DNA of 50,150 nt, taken from positions 1 to 50,150 of the forward strand of contig JABMNV010000043.1 of the NCBI GenBank assembly GCA_013203475.1. The letters are read 5' to 3'. Below, in pieces: positions 27,156 to 36,124 of this stretch. Source of the stretch: Acidobacteriota bacterium (GTDB lineage Bacteria; Acidobacteriota; Vicinamibacteria; Vicinamibacterales; SCN-69-37). Numbering within the stretch: the first letter of the stretch is position 1; every line of letters starts with the position of its first letter. The position numbers and the translations under genes were made by a program. The notes beneath the pieces are model-generated. The model had not been told where the DNA came from, did not search any database, and saw only the letters and a program-made list of their open reading frames with translations.

Positions 27156-27173
27156 CTCCGTCACCTCCGTCAC
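27156..27173 (+). repeat. Perfect tandem 9-mer upstream of the DUF5695-like gene
   Basis: CTCCGTCAC occurs twice head to tail. It follows a -35-like TTGTCA (27149-27154) and precedes TAAGGT (27177-27182), which sits 7 nt before the ATG at 27190. It may be a binding site or a slippage product; function unknown. Confidence 0.4.
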
Positions 27174-27189
27174 TGATAAGGTTCCCGCT

Positions 27190-30042
27190 ATGAAGAACTC
27201 AGTCCGTCGCCTGGGCCTTGCGCTGGTCCTGTTCCTTCTCCCGTTTGGCGCGGCGAGCGCGACTCAGGGCCAGCAGGCCGGTCGCGGGAATCAGCCGCCG
27301 CCTCCGCCGCCGACCTTGGGACTGGAGCAGGGGGTACTGGAGTTCGACACGCCCGACTTCACGCTGAAACTGGTCAAGGCGTCGCAGACCATTGCCGCCC
27401 TGGAACCCAAAGGCGTGCCCACGTATACACCGACGCCGAGGCCGCCGCGCGGCCGAGGCCGCGGGGCTCAGGCCGGCGCGGCGCCGGCGTCCACCACACC
27501 ACCACCGGCCCCGACACCGCTGAACTTCGACTTCACGCCGGCGGACCGGCTGGCCGAGCGAGCGGCCGACGGCTTCAATCACCTTGGCGACATCACACTG
27601 CGTGTGCGCACGGGGACCACCGGCGACTGGAAGGACTATGCGAGCTCGACCGAGCGCAAGCCGGTTACGGCGCTGCCGGCATCGGGCACGACGCTGGCGG
27701 CCGCCGACCTTTCGCCCACGCTCCCTGCCGATATTCCCGTCAAGGTCACCCGTGCATGGACGCTGGTCGGCGGCAAGTTGGCGTTGACGTTCGACGTGAC
27801 GAATCGATCTGTCACGGCCGTGCAGATCGGGGCGCTGGGCATCCCCGTGGTGTTCAACAACATCATTTCTGGTCGAAACCTGGAAGAGGCGCACGAGATT
27901 TGCTCGTTCTTCGACCCGGCGATCGCGGGCGATGCGGGTTTCGTGCAGGTGACCCGCCTCTCGGGTGAGGGCCCGGCACTGGTCGTGGTGCCTCAGGGCC
28001 ACACGCCGCTTGAAGGGTGGCGCACGGTGGACGATCGAACGCGGCGCACGCAGACATCCGAAGGCGTCTTTGAGTGGATGGCCCACACGAGCGCCTACGC
28101 CGAGAACGAATGGAAAGACGCGCAGCCGTGGAACGAGCCGACCTCGGCGACGCTTCAGCCGGGTGAGTCGCGCGCCTATGGGCTGGAGTTCCTGCTCTCG
28201 CCCTCCATCAGAGCGGTGGAAGACACACTGGCGGACGCCGGGCGTCCCGTGGCCGTCGGCATCCCTGGCTACGTGGCGCCCATGGACGAGGACATGAAGC
28301 TGTTTCTTCGCTACGCCGCGGGCGTGTCGTCCGTGGACGTCGCGCCCGCCGGCGCGATGACAGTCACGGCCGCCGCCAATACGACAGACGACTGGAAGCA
28401 ATATACCCTGCGCGCCAGGCAGTGGGGACGTGCGCGCGTGACCGTGCATTACGCCGACGGTACGAACCAGGTGTTGTCGTACTACGTGACGAAACCGGCC
28501 TCAGAGGTGGTGTCGGACCTTGGTCAGTTCCTGTTCACCAAGCAGTGGTTCGAGAAGCCCGACGACCCGTTCGGCCGGAGTCCTTCAGTCATGAGTTACG
28601 ACCGTGCGAACGACCGCATCGTGGAACAGGACGCGCGTGTGTGGATCGCCGGACTGGGAGACGAAGGCGGCTCGGGGTCGTGGCTGGCGGCCGGGATGAA
28701 ACTGTTTGGACAGCCCACCAAGATCGAGGTCGCCCAGTACGAGCGCTTCATCGATGGTGTGCTGTGGGGCGGCATTCAGTACAGCGACGGTGCGCGCAAG
28801 TACGGCGTCCGCAAGAGCCTCCTTTACTACGACACGAAAGACAAGCCAGATTTCCCCTACGACCCGGAGTTGAACTGGACGACGTGGACCAGTTGGAACA
28901 AGGAGGCGTCCGAATCGACCGGTCGCGCCTATAACTATGTGCACGTGGTGGGGGCGTACTGGTCGATGTATCAGGTCGCGCGCAATCACGAAGGCCTTGC
29001 GACCGCTCACGCCTGGGACTGGTACCTCAATCAGGCCTACGAAACGATGATGTTCCTGACGGATCCGGCGACCAAGGTGGGCTACACCAACGTCGGCCTG
29101 ATGGGCGCAGACGTGTTCGTGCTCACGCTCAAGGACATGAAGCGGGAAGGGTGGGCCGACAAGGCTGCCAGTCTGGAAGCGCGCATGAAGACGCGGACCG
29201 ATCGGTGGGCGGCACAGGCGTATCCGTTCGGCAGCGAGATGGCCTGGGACTCCACGGGCCAGGAGGAAGTCTTTGCGTGGACCAAGTACTTTGGCCTTGA
29301 GCCACAGTCGCAGTCGGCCCTGAGTTCGATTGTCGGCTACATGCCGCTGATTCCTCACTGGGGGTACAACGGATCCGCACGGCGCTACTGGGACTTCATC
29401 TACGCAGGTGCCCCGGGCTCCAGCTACGAGCGGCAACTGCACCACTACGGATCGGGCCTGAACGCCATTCCGGTGCTGGCGCAATATCGTCAGCAACCCG
29501 ACGACCTGCACCTGCTCCGCATCGGGTACGCGGGCACGATGGGCGCACTGACGAATATCGATCAGGAGGGTTTCGCGTCGGTGGCGTTCCACTCGTTTCC
29601 GGAAACACTGAAGTGGGACGCGTATTCGGGAGACTACGGTCCGAACTTCCTCGGCCACGCGCTCAACGCGGCCACGTATCTTATCAACCATCCAGAATTC
29701 GGCTGGCAGGCATTCGGCGGCAACGTGTCGACGACAGGCACAGGCGTGACGGTGCACGTGACGGACTCACTGCGCAAGCGCATCTACATCGCGCCCGCGG
29801 GGCTGTACCTCACGCTCGACGCGGGTCAGTTCGAGCGTGTGGACGTGGATACGCGCACGATGGCCGTGCGCGTCACGCTGGCGCCGGCCAGCGTCGCTAC
29901 CCCGCGCGCGCGATTGCGTGTGGAGCAACCGTTCACACCTGTCGGGGGCGGAACCTATGCGGTCACGGCCGCTGCGATGGAGCGCGGGGCTTACACGATC
30001 GCGCTCGGCGCGTCGCCGACTCGCGTTGACATTGTGCGCTGA
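27190..30042 (+). CDS. Large secreted protein, DUF5695-like (putative carbohydrate-active)
   Basis: The 950-residue protein has a signal peptide (MKNSVRRLGLALVLFLLPFG, cleavage near ASA). A proline-rich stretch and an Arg-Gly segment (RPPRGRGRGAQAG at about 85-97) follow. A beta-sandwich region (about 110-480) precedes an alpha-helical, aromatic-rich region (about 500-830) that resembles an alpha/alpha toroid (SWNKEASESTGRAYNYVHVV, AHAWDWYLNQAYETMMF, GSEMAWDSTGQEEVFAW). A C-terminal beta domain closes it. The layout and wording resemble DUF5695 proteins, which cluster with glycan genes; I am moderately sure of that name. The catalytic role is unproven. It is the last gene of the rightward glycan locus, and its start is probably leaderless. 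Confidence 0.6.
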   Translation: MKNSVRRLGLALVLFLLPFGAASATQGQQAGRGNQPPPPPPTLGLEQGVLEFDTPDFTLKLVKASQTIAALEPKGVPTYTPTPRPPRGRGRGAQAGAAPASTTPPPAPTPLNFDFTPADRLAERAADGFNHLGDITLRVRTGTTGDWKDYASSTERKPVTALPASGTTLAAADLSPTLPADIPVKVTRAWTLVGGKLALTFDVTNRSVTAVQIGALGIPVVFNNIISGRNLEEAHEICSFFDPAIAGDAGFVQVTRLSGEGPALVVVPQGHTPLEGWRTVDDRTRRTQTSEGVFEWMAHTSAYAENEWKDAQPWNEPTSATLQPGESRAYGLEFLLSPSIRAVEDTLADAGRPVAVGIPGYVAPMDEDMKLFLRYAAGVSSVDVAPAGAMTVTAAANTTDDWKQYTLRARQWGRARVTVHYADGTNQVLSYYVTKPASEVVSDLGQFLFTKQWFEKPDDPFGRSPSVMSYDRANDRIVEQDARVWIAGLGDEGGSGSWLAAGMKLFGQPTKIEVAQYERFIDGVLWGGIQYSDGARKYGVRKSLLYYDTKDKPDFPYDPELNWTTWTSWNKEASESTGRAYNYVHVVGAYWSMYQVARNHEGLATAHAWDWYLNQAYETMMFLTDPATKVGYTNVGLMGADVFVLTLKDMKREGWADKAASLEARMKTRTDRWAAQAYPFGSEMAWDSTGQEEVFAWTKYFGLEPQSQSALSSIVGYMPLIPHWGYNGSARRYWDFIYAGAPGSSYERQLHHYGSGLNAIPVLAQYRQQPDDLHLLRIGYAGTMGALTNIDQEGFASVAFHSFPETLKWDAYSGDYGPNFLGHALNAATYLINHPEFGWQAFGGNVSTTGTGVTVHVTDSLRKRIYIAPAGLYLTLDAGQFERVDVDTRTMAVRVTLAPASVATPRARLRVEQPFTPVGGGTYAVTAAAMERGAYTIALGASPTRVDIVR

Positions 30043-30051
30043 CGGGGCTCT

Positions 30052-31068
30052 CTACCATCCGGCATGCACAGAGTGTCGGATGTACGCGTCGTACACGTCG
30101 CCGGCCGCGGCCAGCGTTGAGGCATCAAGCGGCGACAGACGAGCCGCGCCGGCGTTGAGACGGGCCTGTTCCGGCGTGCGGGCGCCAGGAATGGCGCACG
30201 TCACCGCATCGCACATCAGAACCCAGCGAAGGGCAAACTGGGCGAGTGTCGCGTCGCCCGGAACCAGCGCCCGGAGCGCCTCAACGGCGGCCAGGCCCAC
30301 GTCGTACGGAACGCCGGAAAACGTCTCGCCCTTGTCGAACGCTTCTCCCTGCCGGTTGAACTGGCGGTGATCGTCGGCGGCAAACGTCGATGACGCCGAC
30401 AGTGTTCCGGTCAACAGGCCACTGGCGAGCGGCACTCGGGCAAGGATGCCGACGCCGCGTTTCGCGGCCGCAGGAAACAGTTGCTCAAGCGGTTTCGTCC
30501 GAAACAAATTGAAGATCACCTGAATGGACTGCAGGTTCGGATGGGCGAGGGCGCGAAGGCCCTCGGCGACTGTTTCGACGCTGGCCCCGTAGTAGCGTAT
30601 TTTGCCGGCCGTCGTCAGGTCGTCCAAGACGCCGAAGACCTCGGCGCTGTCATAGACGTCGGGATGTGGGCAATGGAGTTGGAGCAGGTCGAGCCTCTCT
30701 GTTTCCAGGTTCCGAAGGCTCTGGTCCACCCAGCCGGTCAGGGCCTCTCGGGTGTATCCGGCCAGCGTCTGCGTTGGCAACTGTCGCCCGGCCTTGGTCG
30801 CGACCCAAATGTTCTCGCCTGGTCGCTCGCGCCGCAAGCGCCCGACCAACCGCTCACTACGACCCATGCCGTAGACGTCTGCGGTGTCAACGAAGTTGAC
30901 GCCCGCATCAATCGCCGCGTGCAGCGTGCGCATCGACTCTTCATCGTCGACCGCACCCCAGGACCCACCAATCGCCCAGGCACCGAACCCGATCTCCGAC
31001 AGCATCATGTCCGTACGGCCGAGACGACGATGGTGTGGCAAGTCGCGGCGGCTCTCGACGTTGGGCAT
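30052..31068 (-). CDS. Aldo/keto reductase
   Basis: The roughly 338-residue NADP(H)-dependent TIM-barrel reductase has the full catalytic tetrad: D61 and Y66 in FVDTADVYGMG, K92 in VATKAG, and H132 in LLQLHCPHP. The cofactor region is CAIPGARTPEQARLNAGA. The open frame extends to 31248, but the first 60 codons are non-homologous and would overlap the divergent gene, so the ATG at 31066-31068 is used. It is convergent with the DUF5695-like gene (9-bp gap) and divergent from the metallopeptidase-like gene. Likely cytoplasmic. The natural carbonyl substrate is unknown. Confidence 0.9.
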   Translation of the reverse strand: MPNVESRRDLPHHRRLGRTDMMLSEIGFGAWAIGGSWGAVDDEESMRTLHAAIDAGVNFVDTADVYGMGRSERLVGRLRRERPGENIWVATKAGRQLPTQTLAGYTREALTGWVDQSLRNLETERLDLLQLHCPHPDVYDSAEVFGVLDDLTTAGKIRYYGASVETVAEGLRALAHPNLQSIQVIFNLFRTKPLEQLFPAAAKRGVGILARVPLASGLLTGTLSASSTFAADDHRQFNRQGEAFDKGETFSGVPYDVGLAAVEALRALVPGDATLAQFALRWVLMCDAVTCAIPGARTPEQARLNAGAARLSPLDASTLAAAGDVYDAYIRHSVHAGW

Positions 31069-31102
31069 GAGGCCGATTGTAACCGTGGCCAGACGACCAT
31101 TT

Positions 31103-31130
31103 TTGAGAAACGTCAGGACAGGAATAGACT
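31103..31130 (+). promoter_or_regulatory. Promoter of the HExxH gene (TTGAGA-N16-TAGACT)
   Basis: TTGAGA at 31103-31108 matches the -35 consensus at 5 of 6 bases. TAGACT at 31125-31130 lies 16 bp downstream. This would start transcription about 40 nt before the ATG at 31177, leaving room for the purine-rich GGTGGGAAAGGG ribosome-site region. It is the best -35/-10 pair on the plus strand of the window. Confidence 0.5.
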
Positions 31131-31176
31131 GAAGTCGACGATCCGGCAGACGCTGTGAGGTGGGAAAGGGCTGAAG

Positions 31177-32157
31177 ATGCGACGCATGTGGATGTTGTTG
31201 GTGGTCTCGCTCACGGTCGCCCCTGTCGTCGGGAGCGCGGTCGCACAAGGTGCTGGTCAGGCCACGCCGCGGCCACCTGGTGGCGTGGCGACCGGGCCAC
31301 CCATCGTCGCCAGTTACGAGAGCGCGATGATTACGGCGCCGCCAGAGGCCCTGGGGCTCGACCCGTTCTACAAGAAGTACGCAGACGCGTACGGGATTCC
31401 GATCGTATCGTCAGAGCACGTTGCCGACGCCGCCCTGCTCATGGCGCGCGACATCGTGAACTACATGCTCCTGAAGCGGCCCGACATTCGTGACGTGATT
31501 GTCGGACGCAAGTCTCGCGTGCTCGTCATGGCCCAGACGGAAGGCGAGACCGATCTGCCGGAGCGCAGCAATTGGAAGAAGCCCGCCATCGATGATCGAC
31601 GCCTGACGCCAGGCGAGCGCGCCAACTACAACGGCCCGAACGGCATCGCGAGCAAGACGGACAAGGAGTACTGGGATGGTCGCGCGCGTGGGATGGGTGG
31701 CAACATCACATCATGTGCTGAAGAGAATCTCCTGGGCATTCCCGGGACCAGGTACTACGGGGAACACATCACCGTTCACGAGTTCAGTCACAACATCATG
31801 GGGGCATTGCGGACGGCCGATCCGGCGTTGTACGAAGAGATCCAGATCGCGTACGCCGCCGCGAAGGCCAAGGGGCTCTACCAGGGACCGAACGGTCGTC
31901 CGCAGTACGCGATCAACACGGCCGCTGAGTATTTCGCCGAGGGGACGCAATGGTGGTTCTGGTCGAACATCGAGTTCTACGACGGCACGACACAGGCGCG
32001 CGTGCAGTCACCAGACGACCTGAAGGCGTACGACCCGGCGCTGTTCGGAATTCTTGACCGGATCTATGCCGGACACCACATTCCCGCAGACGTCTACTAC
32101 GGGAGGAACCTGCGTCCGGCGCGTGTCCCCGGCGCGTGGCCGCGGTCTACCAGTTGA
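31177..32157 (+). CDS. Secreted HExxH-containing protein (zincin-like metallopeptidase candidate)
   Basis: The 326-residue protein has a signal peptide (MRRMWMLLVVSLTVAPVVGS, cleavage near AVAQG). A zinc-binding HExxH is seen as H201-E-F-S-H205 in ITVHEFSHNIM. A plausible third ligand, E251 or E255, lies in NTAAEYFAEGTQWWF about 50 residues later, the arrangement of gluzincins such as the anthrax lethal factor-like group. FYKKYADAYGIPIVSS near the N-terminus recurs in that group. Substrate unknown. Its last 11 bases overlap the end of the convergent TonB receptor gene, so the C-terminal tail (ARVPGAWPRSTS) may be poorly conserved. A promoter and a purine-rich ribosome site precede it. Confidence 0.7.
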   Translation: MRRMWMLLVVSLTVAPVVGSAVAQGAGQATPRPPGGVATGPPIVASYESAMITAPPEALGLDPFYKKYADAYGIPIVSSEHVADAALLMARDIVNYMLLKRPDIRDVIVGRKSRVLVMAQTEGETDLPERSNWKKPAIDDRRLTPGERANYNGPNGIASKTDKEYWDGRARGMGGNITSCAEENLLGIPGTRYYGEHITVHEFSHNIMGALRTADPALYEEIQIAYAAAKAKGLYQGPNGRPQYAINTAAEYFAEGTQWWFWSNIEFYDGTTQARVQSPDDLKAYDPALFGILDRIYAGHHIPADVYYGRNLRPARVPGAWPRSTS

Positions 32158-35100
32158 TCCGGAAGACGAGCTGGCCAATGCGGCCGCCGGGATCAAATGT
32201 GGTGTTCGTGTCCGTGTACGCCGAGGTGATCCGGAACGCATTGGCCGTGTCGCCCGGGGTCAATTGGTGATTGAAGTTGACGTTGTTGAACGCGTTCAGC
32301 ATCTCGACGTCGACTTCGAGGCTGCCATGGCCGAGGAACGGAAATAGCTTCTTGGCGCGCAGGTCCACCCGAACGAACACGGGGCCGTTGATATTGATGT
32401 CTGGCGCGGTGCAGTCCTGACGGTAGATCGCGAGGCAATTGGCGTCACTTGACGGCTTGATGTACCGGCCAGAGGGGACCCCCAGCGAGCTGTACCCCGT
32501 GGGCGACGTGGGGTCAGTACTGAACGCCCTGCGCGTATTGTCGATAATGGCCTGTGACATCGAGTACACCGTCGTTGTCCCCGTGGCCGTGTCCGTGTAG
32601 ACCCGAACCTTGAACTCCTTCTGGAGTTCCTTGACGGACATGCCGACCAGCTTGACGTCGCGCAGCTGGAATCGTGACGTCTGGAAGCGGGCGTTACCCG
32701 AGAATTCCCAGTTGCCGAGAATGCCGTTGAGAAGAGAGTGCATGTCGGTGCCGAAACGCCGACCACGCCCGACCGGCAGTTCATAGGTCCAGTTCACCTT
32801 GAACTCATGCGGCACTCCTGTCGAATCCACCTCCATACGATCGAGTCGGATGGAGCGGTTGATCAGCGACTTGCGAATGCCATACGTGTAATTGGCGCCG
32901 ATCAGCAGTCCCTTGGACAGGCGGCGACGCAGTTCCACTTGGAGGCTGCCGTAGCGCGTCCCTTCGCGGTCTGTCACCACCTGAGCCGAACTGGCCGACG
33001 GGTTCAGGACAAAGAAATTTGCTGGGAGCCCAGCCGTCAGGGCCCGAACTCGATTCGCGGTCGTATCGAGGGCCGACGCGGCCCCGATGATGTTCGGCTG
33101 AAAGTCACTGAGCCGCGCCAGGAACGCCGAGTTGGCGTAGGAGGTTGACGTGTACAGCGATGGATTCCCGGAATCCGCACCCGACCGGCCACTCAAGTAG
33201 GCCTGGTGAATTGGGAGCGGCGAGGTTCCCGCGGCGCCCGTATAGGCGAACGTGTTGCCGCGTCCGGCGGCGATGTTCGCCTTGAGATTCGCTTTGGCGA
33301 GCAGGAACTCATCGTAGAAGCCGTTTTCGAAAATGACACGTTCGTTCCAGGCTTCTTCAGCCCAGCCGTACTGGTTCTTGTTGCCGACATAGCGCACTTC
33401 GAGCGCCATGTTGTCGCCGATCGATCGCTGGAAGCCCGCCGAGAAGGACTGCACCCGTGGCGTCCTCAGGTTGGGCTGGAAGAGTTGAATGGTCTGCGCC
33501 GCCGACCCGTCGATGGGATAGTTCGGGGCGTCCGGGAACGCTGGCGCGCCGAGCCGACTCGTTTCGCTGTAGAGCAGGGGCCAGGCTTCCCCTGGACACA
33601 CGAGGCAAAAGCCTGTGGTGGCGTTCCGGTTGGCATTGAGCGTTCCACCCGGATTCGCCCCAATGCTGCCCGTAAAGCGATCGATGCGTTCATGGTTGAA
33701 GGTCCTCGAGTAGCCCACGCGAATGGTGGCCTGTTCGGGGTTCCCGAGGATGGTGCGCATCCAGCCCCCCTCGACATGTGGCCGCCACGCAAAGCCCGCG
33801 TTGAAGCCGAAGTCGGCGTAATTCGTGTTGTAGGCCCGCGAACCAGGAGAGTACTGCTGATATTGGGGGACGGCCTTGCCTGAGACGTTGCCGGGCTGGA
33901 ACAGGTTGCAGACGCGTCCATCCGGTCCCGAGCCCACGCCAGAGATGCCGCAGAGATCTGCGAACGTGGCTGTCGAGAACGTCGGCGTGACCGCACTGAA
34001 CGGCAACTGAAGATCCCACCGCACCCCACCGCTGAATGTCAGGGTCGGGGAGACACGCCAGGAGTCCGACGCGTACGCGGCGATCGAGAACTGCTTGGCC
34101 TTCTGGGTCAACTCGCCCAGGTATACGTACTTCCCCGTGGATGCATCCAGACGGGCGGTGCCATTGACCGATGTAACCCGTCCGGTCAGCAGCGCGTACA
34201 GGTTGCGGGCCGACGTCAGGTTGGCCGACGACGCCCCAGGGAAATTCGCCGTCGAGAACAGTCCCGCGGCTGGGTCGTTGTTCGTGTCAAAGCCCAGGTC
34301 CACCGTCGACACGTTGTCGTAGGGGCTGGACCGGTTGTGGACACCCGCCAACGACGCGCCGAAGGCGAGGCTATGGTTCCCCTTGAGCCAGCTCAGATTG
34401 TCGCTCACGCTCCACGTCGTCGTGTTGCGCGGCGCGGCGCCGACACGAGCTGTGGCACTCGTGATCGTGCTGCCATCGATGGCTGTAAAGCCGATGCTGT
34501 GACCACCCTGATCGTCGAACATCGACGGGGTGATGTTGCTGAAGAAGTCGTTCGGTGACCACTGCCAGCCACCCCTGAGCTCGTTGACCATGTTCGAGGT
34601 CAGGGTTGACCGCAAACCGATAGAGCCCGTGGTGCGGTACGAGTTCTGCGTGCCGAAGTTGGCGAAGCCCGGGAAGCGCGCCTCCACGTTGTTCAGCAGG
34701 TCAGGGTTACTCTTGAATCTCTGCCAGTAGTAGGTCGCGCTGATTCGATTGTTTTCAGTCAGGTTGTAATCGAGACGCAGGGTCGGCGTGTACTGATCGC
34801 TCTCGCGTGTGGGCTGGAACACATATTGGTTGACGTTCCGTGCTGTCGTTTCGTTGATCGTGCCGACGGTGGCCGTTGCCGCCTTGATGCGAGAGAGAAT
34901 CGACATCACCGTCGGATCCGGCGTCGAGACCTGACCCTGGGCTGCCGCCAGCGCCAGCAGGTTCACCGTCTGCTGGGTCGTCACGCCTCCAACGACGCGG
35001 TCGTAGGTGAAGATGCCGGCAATGGCGCTGTCCTTGAGGACGTTGCGCGTGCGGGTCGCCGAGGACGGCTGGCGCTGGTGCTCCATGTTGAAGAAGAAGG

Positions 35101-36001
35101 ACGCTTTGCCTCGCCCGTTATAGCCCGGCAGGACGAGCGGGCCGCCGACGCGGCCGCCGTACTGATACACCTTGACCTCGTTCTTCGGGAGGTTGTTCAC
35201 TGCATTGAAGAAGTAGTTGGTGTTGAACTTCGGGTCACGCCAATAGAGATAGACGCTCGAGTCGAAGGTGTTCGAGCCGGACCGGGTCACAAACGCAATC
35301 TGTGTGGAGCCGGCACCGGCACCCACGCCAGGCACCGCGCCCGTGACCGTGACTTCTTCCACGGCATCCATGCGGGGCGTGACCATGGAAAAGAACCCGT
35401 CGGCAGACTGCAGCGCGTTGCCGGTCCCGATGCCGTCGATCGTGATGTTCACCGTGTTGTTCGGCAAGCCGTTGATCAGGGCCCCGCGCGGACCGCCGGT
35501 CGTCGATATGCCGGGGAGGGTGGTCAGCGCGTAGAGCGCATTGCGTGAGACCAGAGGCAACTCGGTGAGCTGCTCGGTGGTCAGCGTTGAGGACACGGTC
35601 GCAGTCTGGCTCTGCACGAGTGTGGCATTGGCTCGCACTTCAACGGTTTCGGAGATGCCTCCCACGTCCAGGTTGACGGTCAGTGCACTGGGCCGTGAGG
35701 AAATCAGTCGGACGTCGCTGGCCACAAAGGTCTTGAACCCGATCAGAGTGACGGTCACGGAGTACGTGCCACGGTCGAGCACCGGAAAGGAAAACTGTCC
35801 GCTCGAATTGCTGAGTGTTTCGTTGGTGACGCCCGTCGCCGCGTTCGTCACGAGGACGGTGGCGCCGGGGATGGCACCGCCGTCCGTGTCCCGTACGGTG
35901 CCCGTCAGAGAGGAGGCAGACGTGGCCTGCGCGAACGCAGGTGTGCTGGCAATCGCCAGGAGCAGGACAAGCAGAGACAATCGTACCAAGTAGTTCTTCA
36001 T
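32147..36001 (-). CDS. Oar-like TonB-dependent receptor with carboxypeptidase-regulatory domain
   Basis: The 1284-residue outer-membrane protein starts at the ATG 35999-36001 with a clear signal peptide (MKNYLVRLSLLVLLLAIAST, cleavage near AFAQ). A regulatory beta-sandwich (about 30-115: SLTGTVRDTDGGAIPGATVL) and a plug (about 120-260: TLPGISTTGGPRGALINGLP, ITIDGIGTGN) follow. A very large barrel ends in GRIGQLVFRINW with terminal aromatic Trp. The open frame continues upstream to 37309, but that part is only antisense to the permease gene and is excluded. GGAG lies 12 nt before the ATG. Such receptors are abundant in Acidobacteriota and are thought to import or export large ligands; the specificity is unknown. 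Confidence 0.9.
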   Translation of the reverse strand: MKNYLVRLSLLVLLLAIASTPAFAQATSASSLTGTVRDTDGGAIPGATVLVTNAATGVTNETLSNSSGQFSFPVLDRGTYSVTVTLIGFKTFVASDVRLISSRPSALTVNLDVGGISETVEVRANATLVQSQTATVSSTLTTEQLTELPLVSRNALYALTTLPGISTTGGPRGALINGLPNNTVNITIDGIGTGNALQSADGFFSMVTPRMDAVEEVTVTGAVPGVGAGAGSTQIAFVTRSGSNTFDSSVYLYWRDPKFNTNYFFNAVNNLPKNEVKVYQYGGRVGGPLVLPGYNGRGKASFFFNMEHQRQPSSATRTRNVLKDSAIAGIFTYDRVVGGVTTQQTVNLLALAAAQGQVSTPDPTVMSILSRIKAATATVGTINETTARNVNQYVFQPTRESDQYTPTLRLDYNLTENNRISATYYWQRFKSNPDLLNNVEARFPGFANFGTQNSYRTTGSIGLRSTLTSNMVNELRGGWQWSPNDFFSNITPSMFDDQGGHSIGFTAIDGSTITSATARVGAAPRNTTTWSVSDNLSWLKGNHSLAFGASLAGVHNRSSPYDNVSTVDLGFDTNNDPAAGLFSTANFPGASSANLTSARNLYALLTGRVTSVNGTARLDASTGKYVYLGELTQKAKQFSIAAYASDSWRVSPTLTFSGGVRWDLQLPFSAVTPTFSTATFADLCGISGVGSGPDGRVCNLFQPGNVSGKAVPQYQQYSPGSRAYNTNYADFGFNAGFAWRPHVEGGWMRTILGNPEQATIRVGYSRTFNHERIDRFTGSIGANPGGTLNANRNATTGFCLVCPGEAWPLLYSETSRLGAPAFPDAPNYPIDGSAAQTIQLFQPNLRTPRVQSFSAGFQRSIGDNMALEVRYVGNKNQYGWAEEAWNERVIFENGFYDEFLLAKANLKANIAAGRGNTFAYTGAAGTSPLPIHQAYLSGRSGADSGNPSLYTSTSYANSAFLARLSDFQPNIIGAASALDTTANRVRALTAGLPANFFVLNPSASSAQVVTDREGTRYGSLQVELRRRLSKGLLIGANYTYGIRKSLINRSIRLDRMEVDSTGVPHEFKVNWTYELPVGRGRRFGTDMHSLLNGILGNWEFSGNARFQTSRFQLRDVKLVGMSVKELQKEFKVRVYTDTATGTTTVYSMSQAIIDNTRRAFSTDPTSPTGYSSLGVPSGRYIKPSSDANCLAIYRQDCTAPDININGPVFVRVDLRAKKLFPFLGHGSLEVDVEMLNAFNNVNFNHQLTPGDTANAFRITSAYTDTNTTFDPGGRIGQLVFRINW

Positions 36002-36112
36002 CGTGACTTCATTCTCCAACCGGAAAGCAGCGAACTCCACAATAGAACGGCGGGTCGCTGTCGTCAATGAAATGGAAGGGGGCAGTCGCCGAACCGAAGC
36101 CGCCATAGTTCG

Positions 36113-36118
36113 TATGAT
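36113..36118 (+). promoter_or_regulatory. TATGAT -10-like element 6 nt before the ADOP permease ATG
   Basis: TATGAT (5 of 6 matches to TATAAT) ends 6 nt before the ATG at 36125, and there is no Shine-Dalgarno. This suggests a leaderless mRNA. No -35 consensus is evident in the 123-bp divergent region shared with the Oar-like receptor. Confidence 0.35.
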
Positions 36119-36124
36119 TAGGGC

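Noticed and set aside
27199-28449. 416-codon minus-strand open frame opposite the DUF5695-like gene
   Set aside because: Arg-rich composition and no motif, while the plus strand has a signal peptide and structured sequence.
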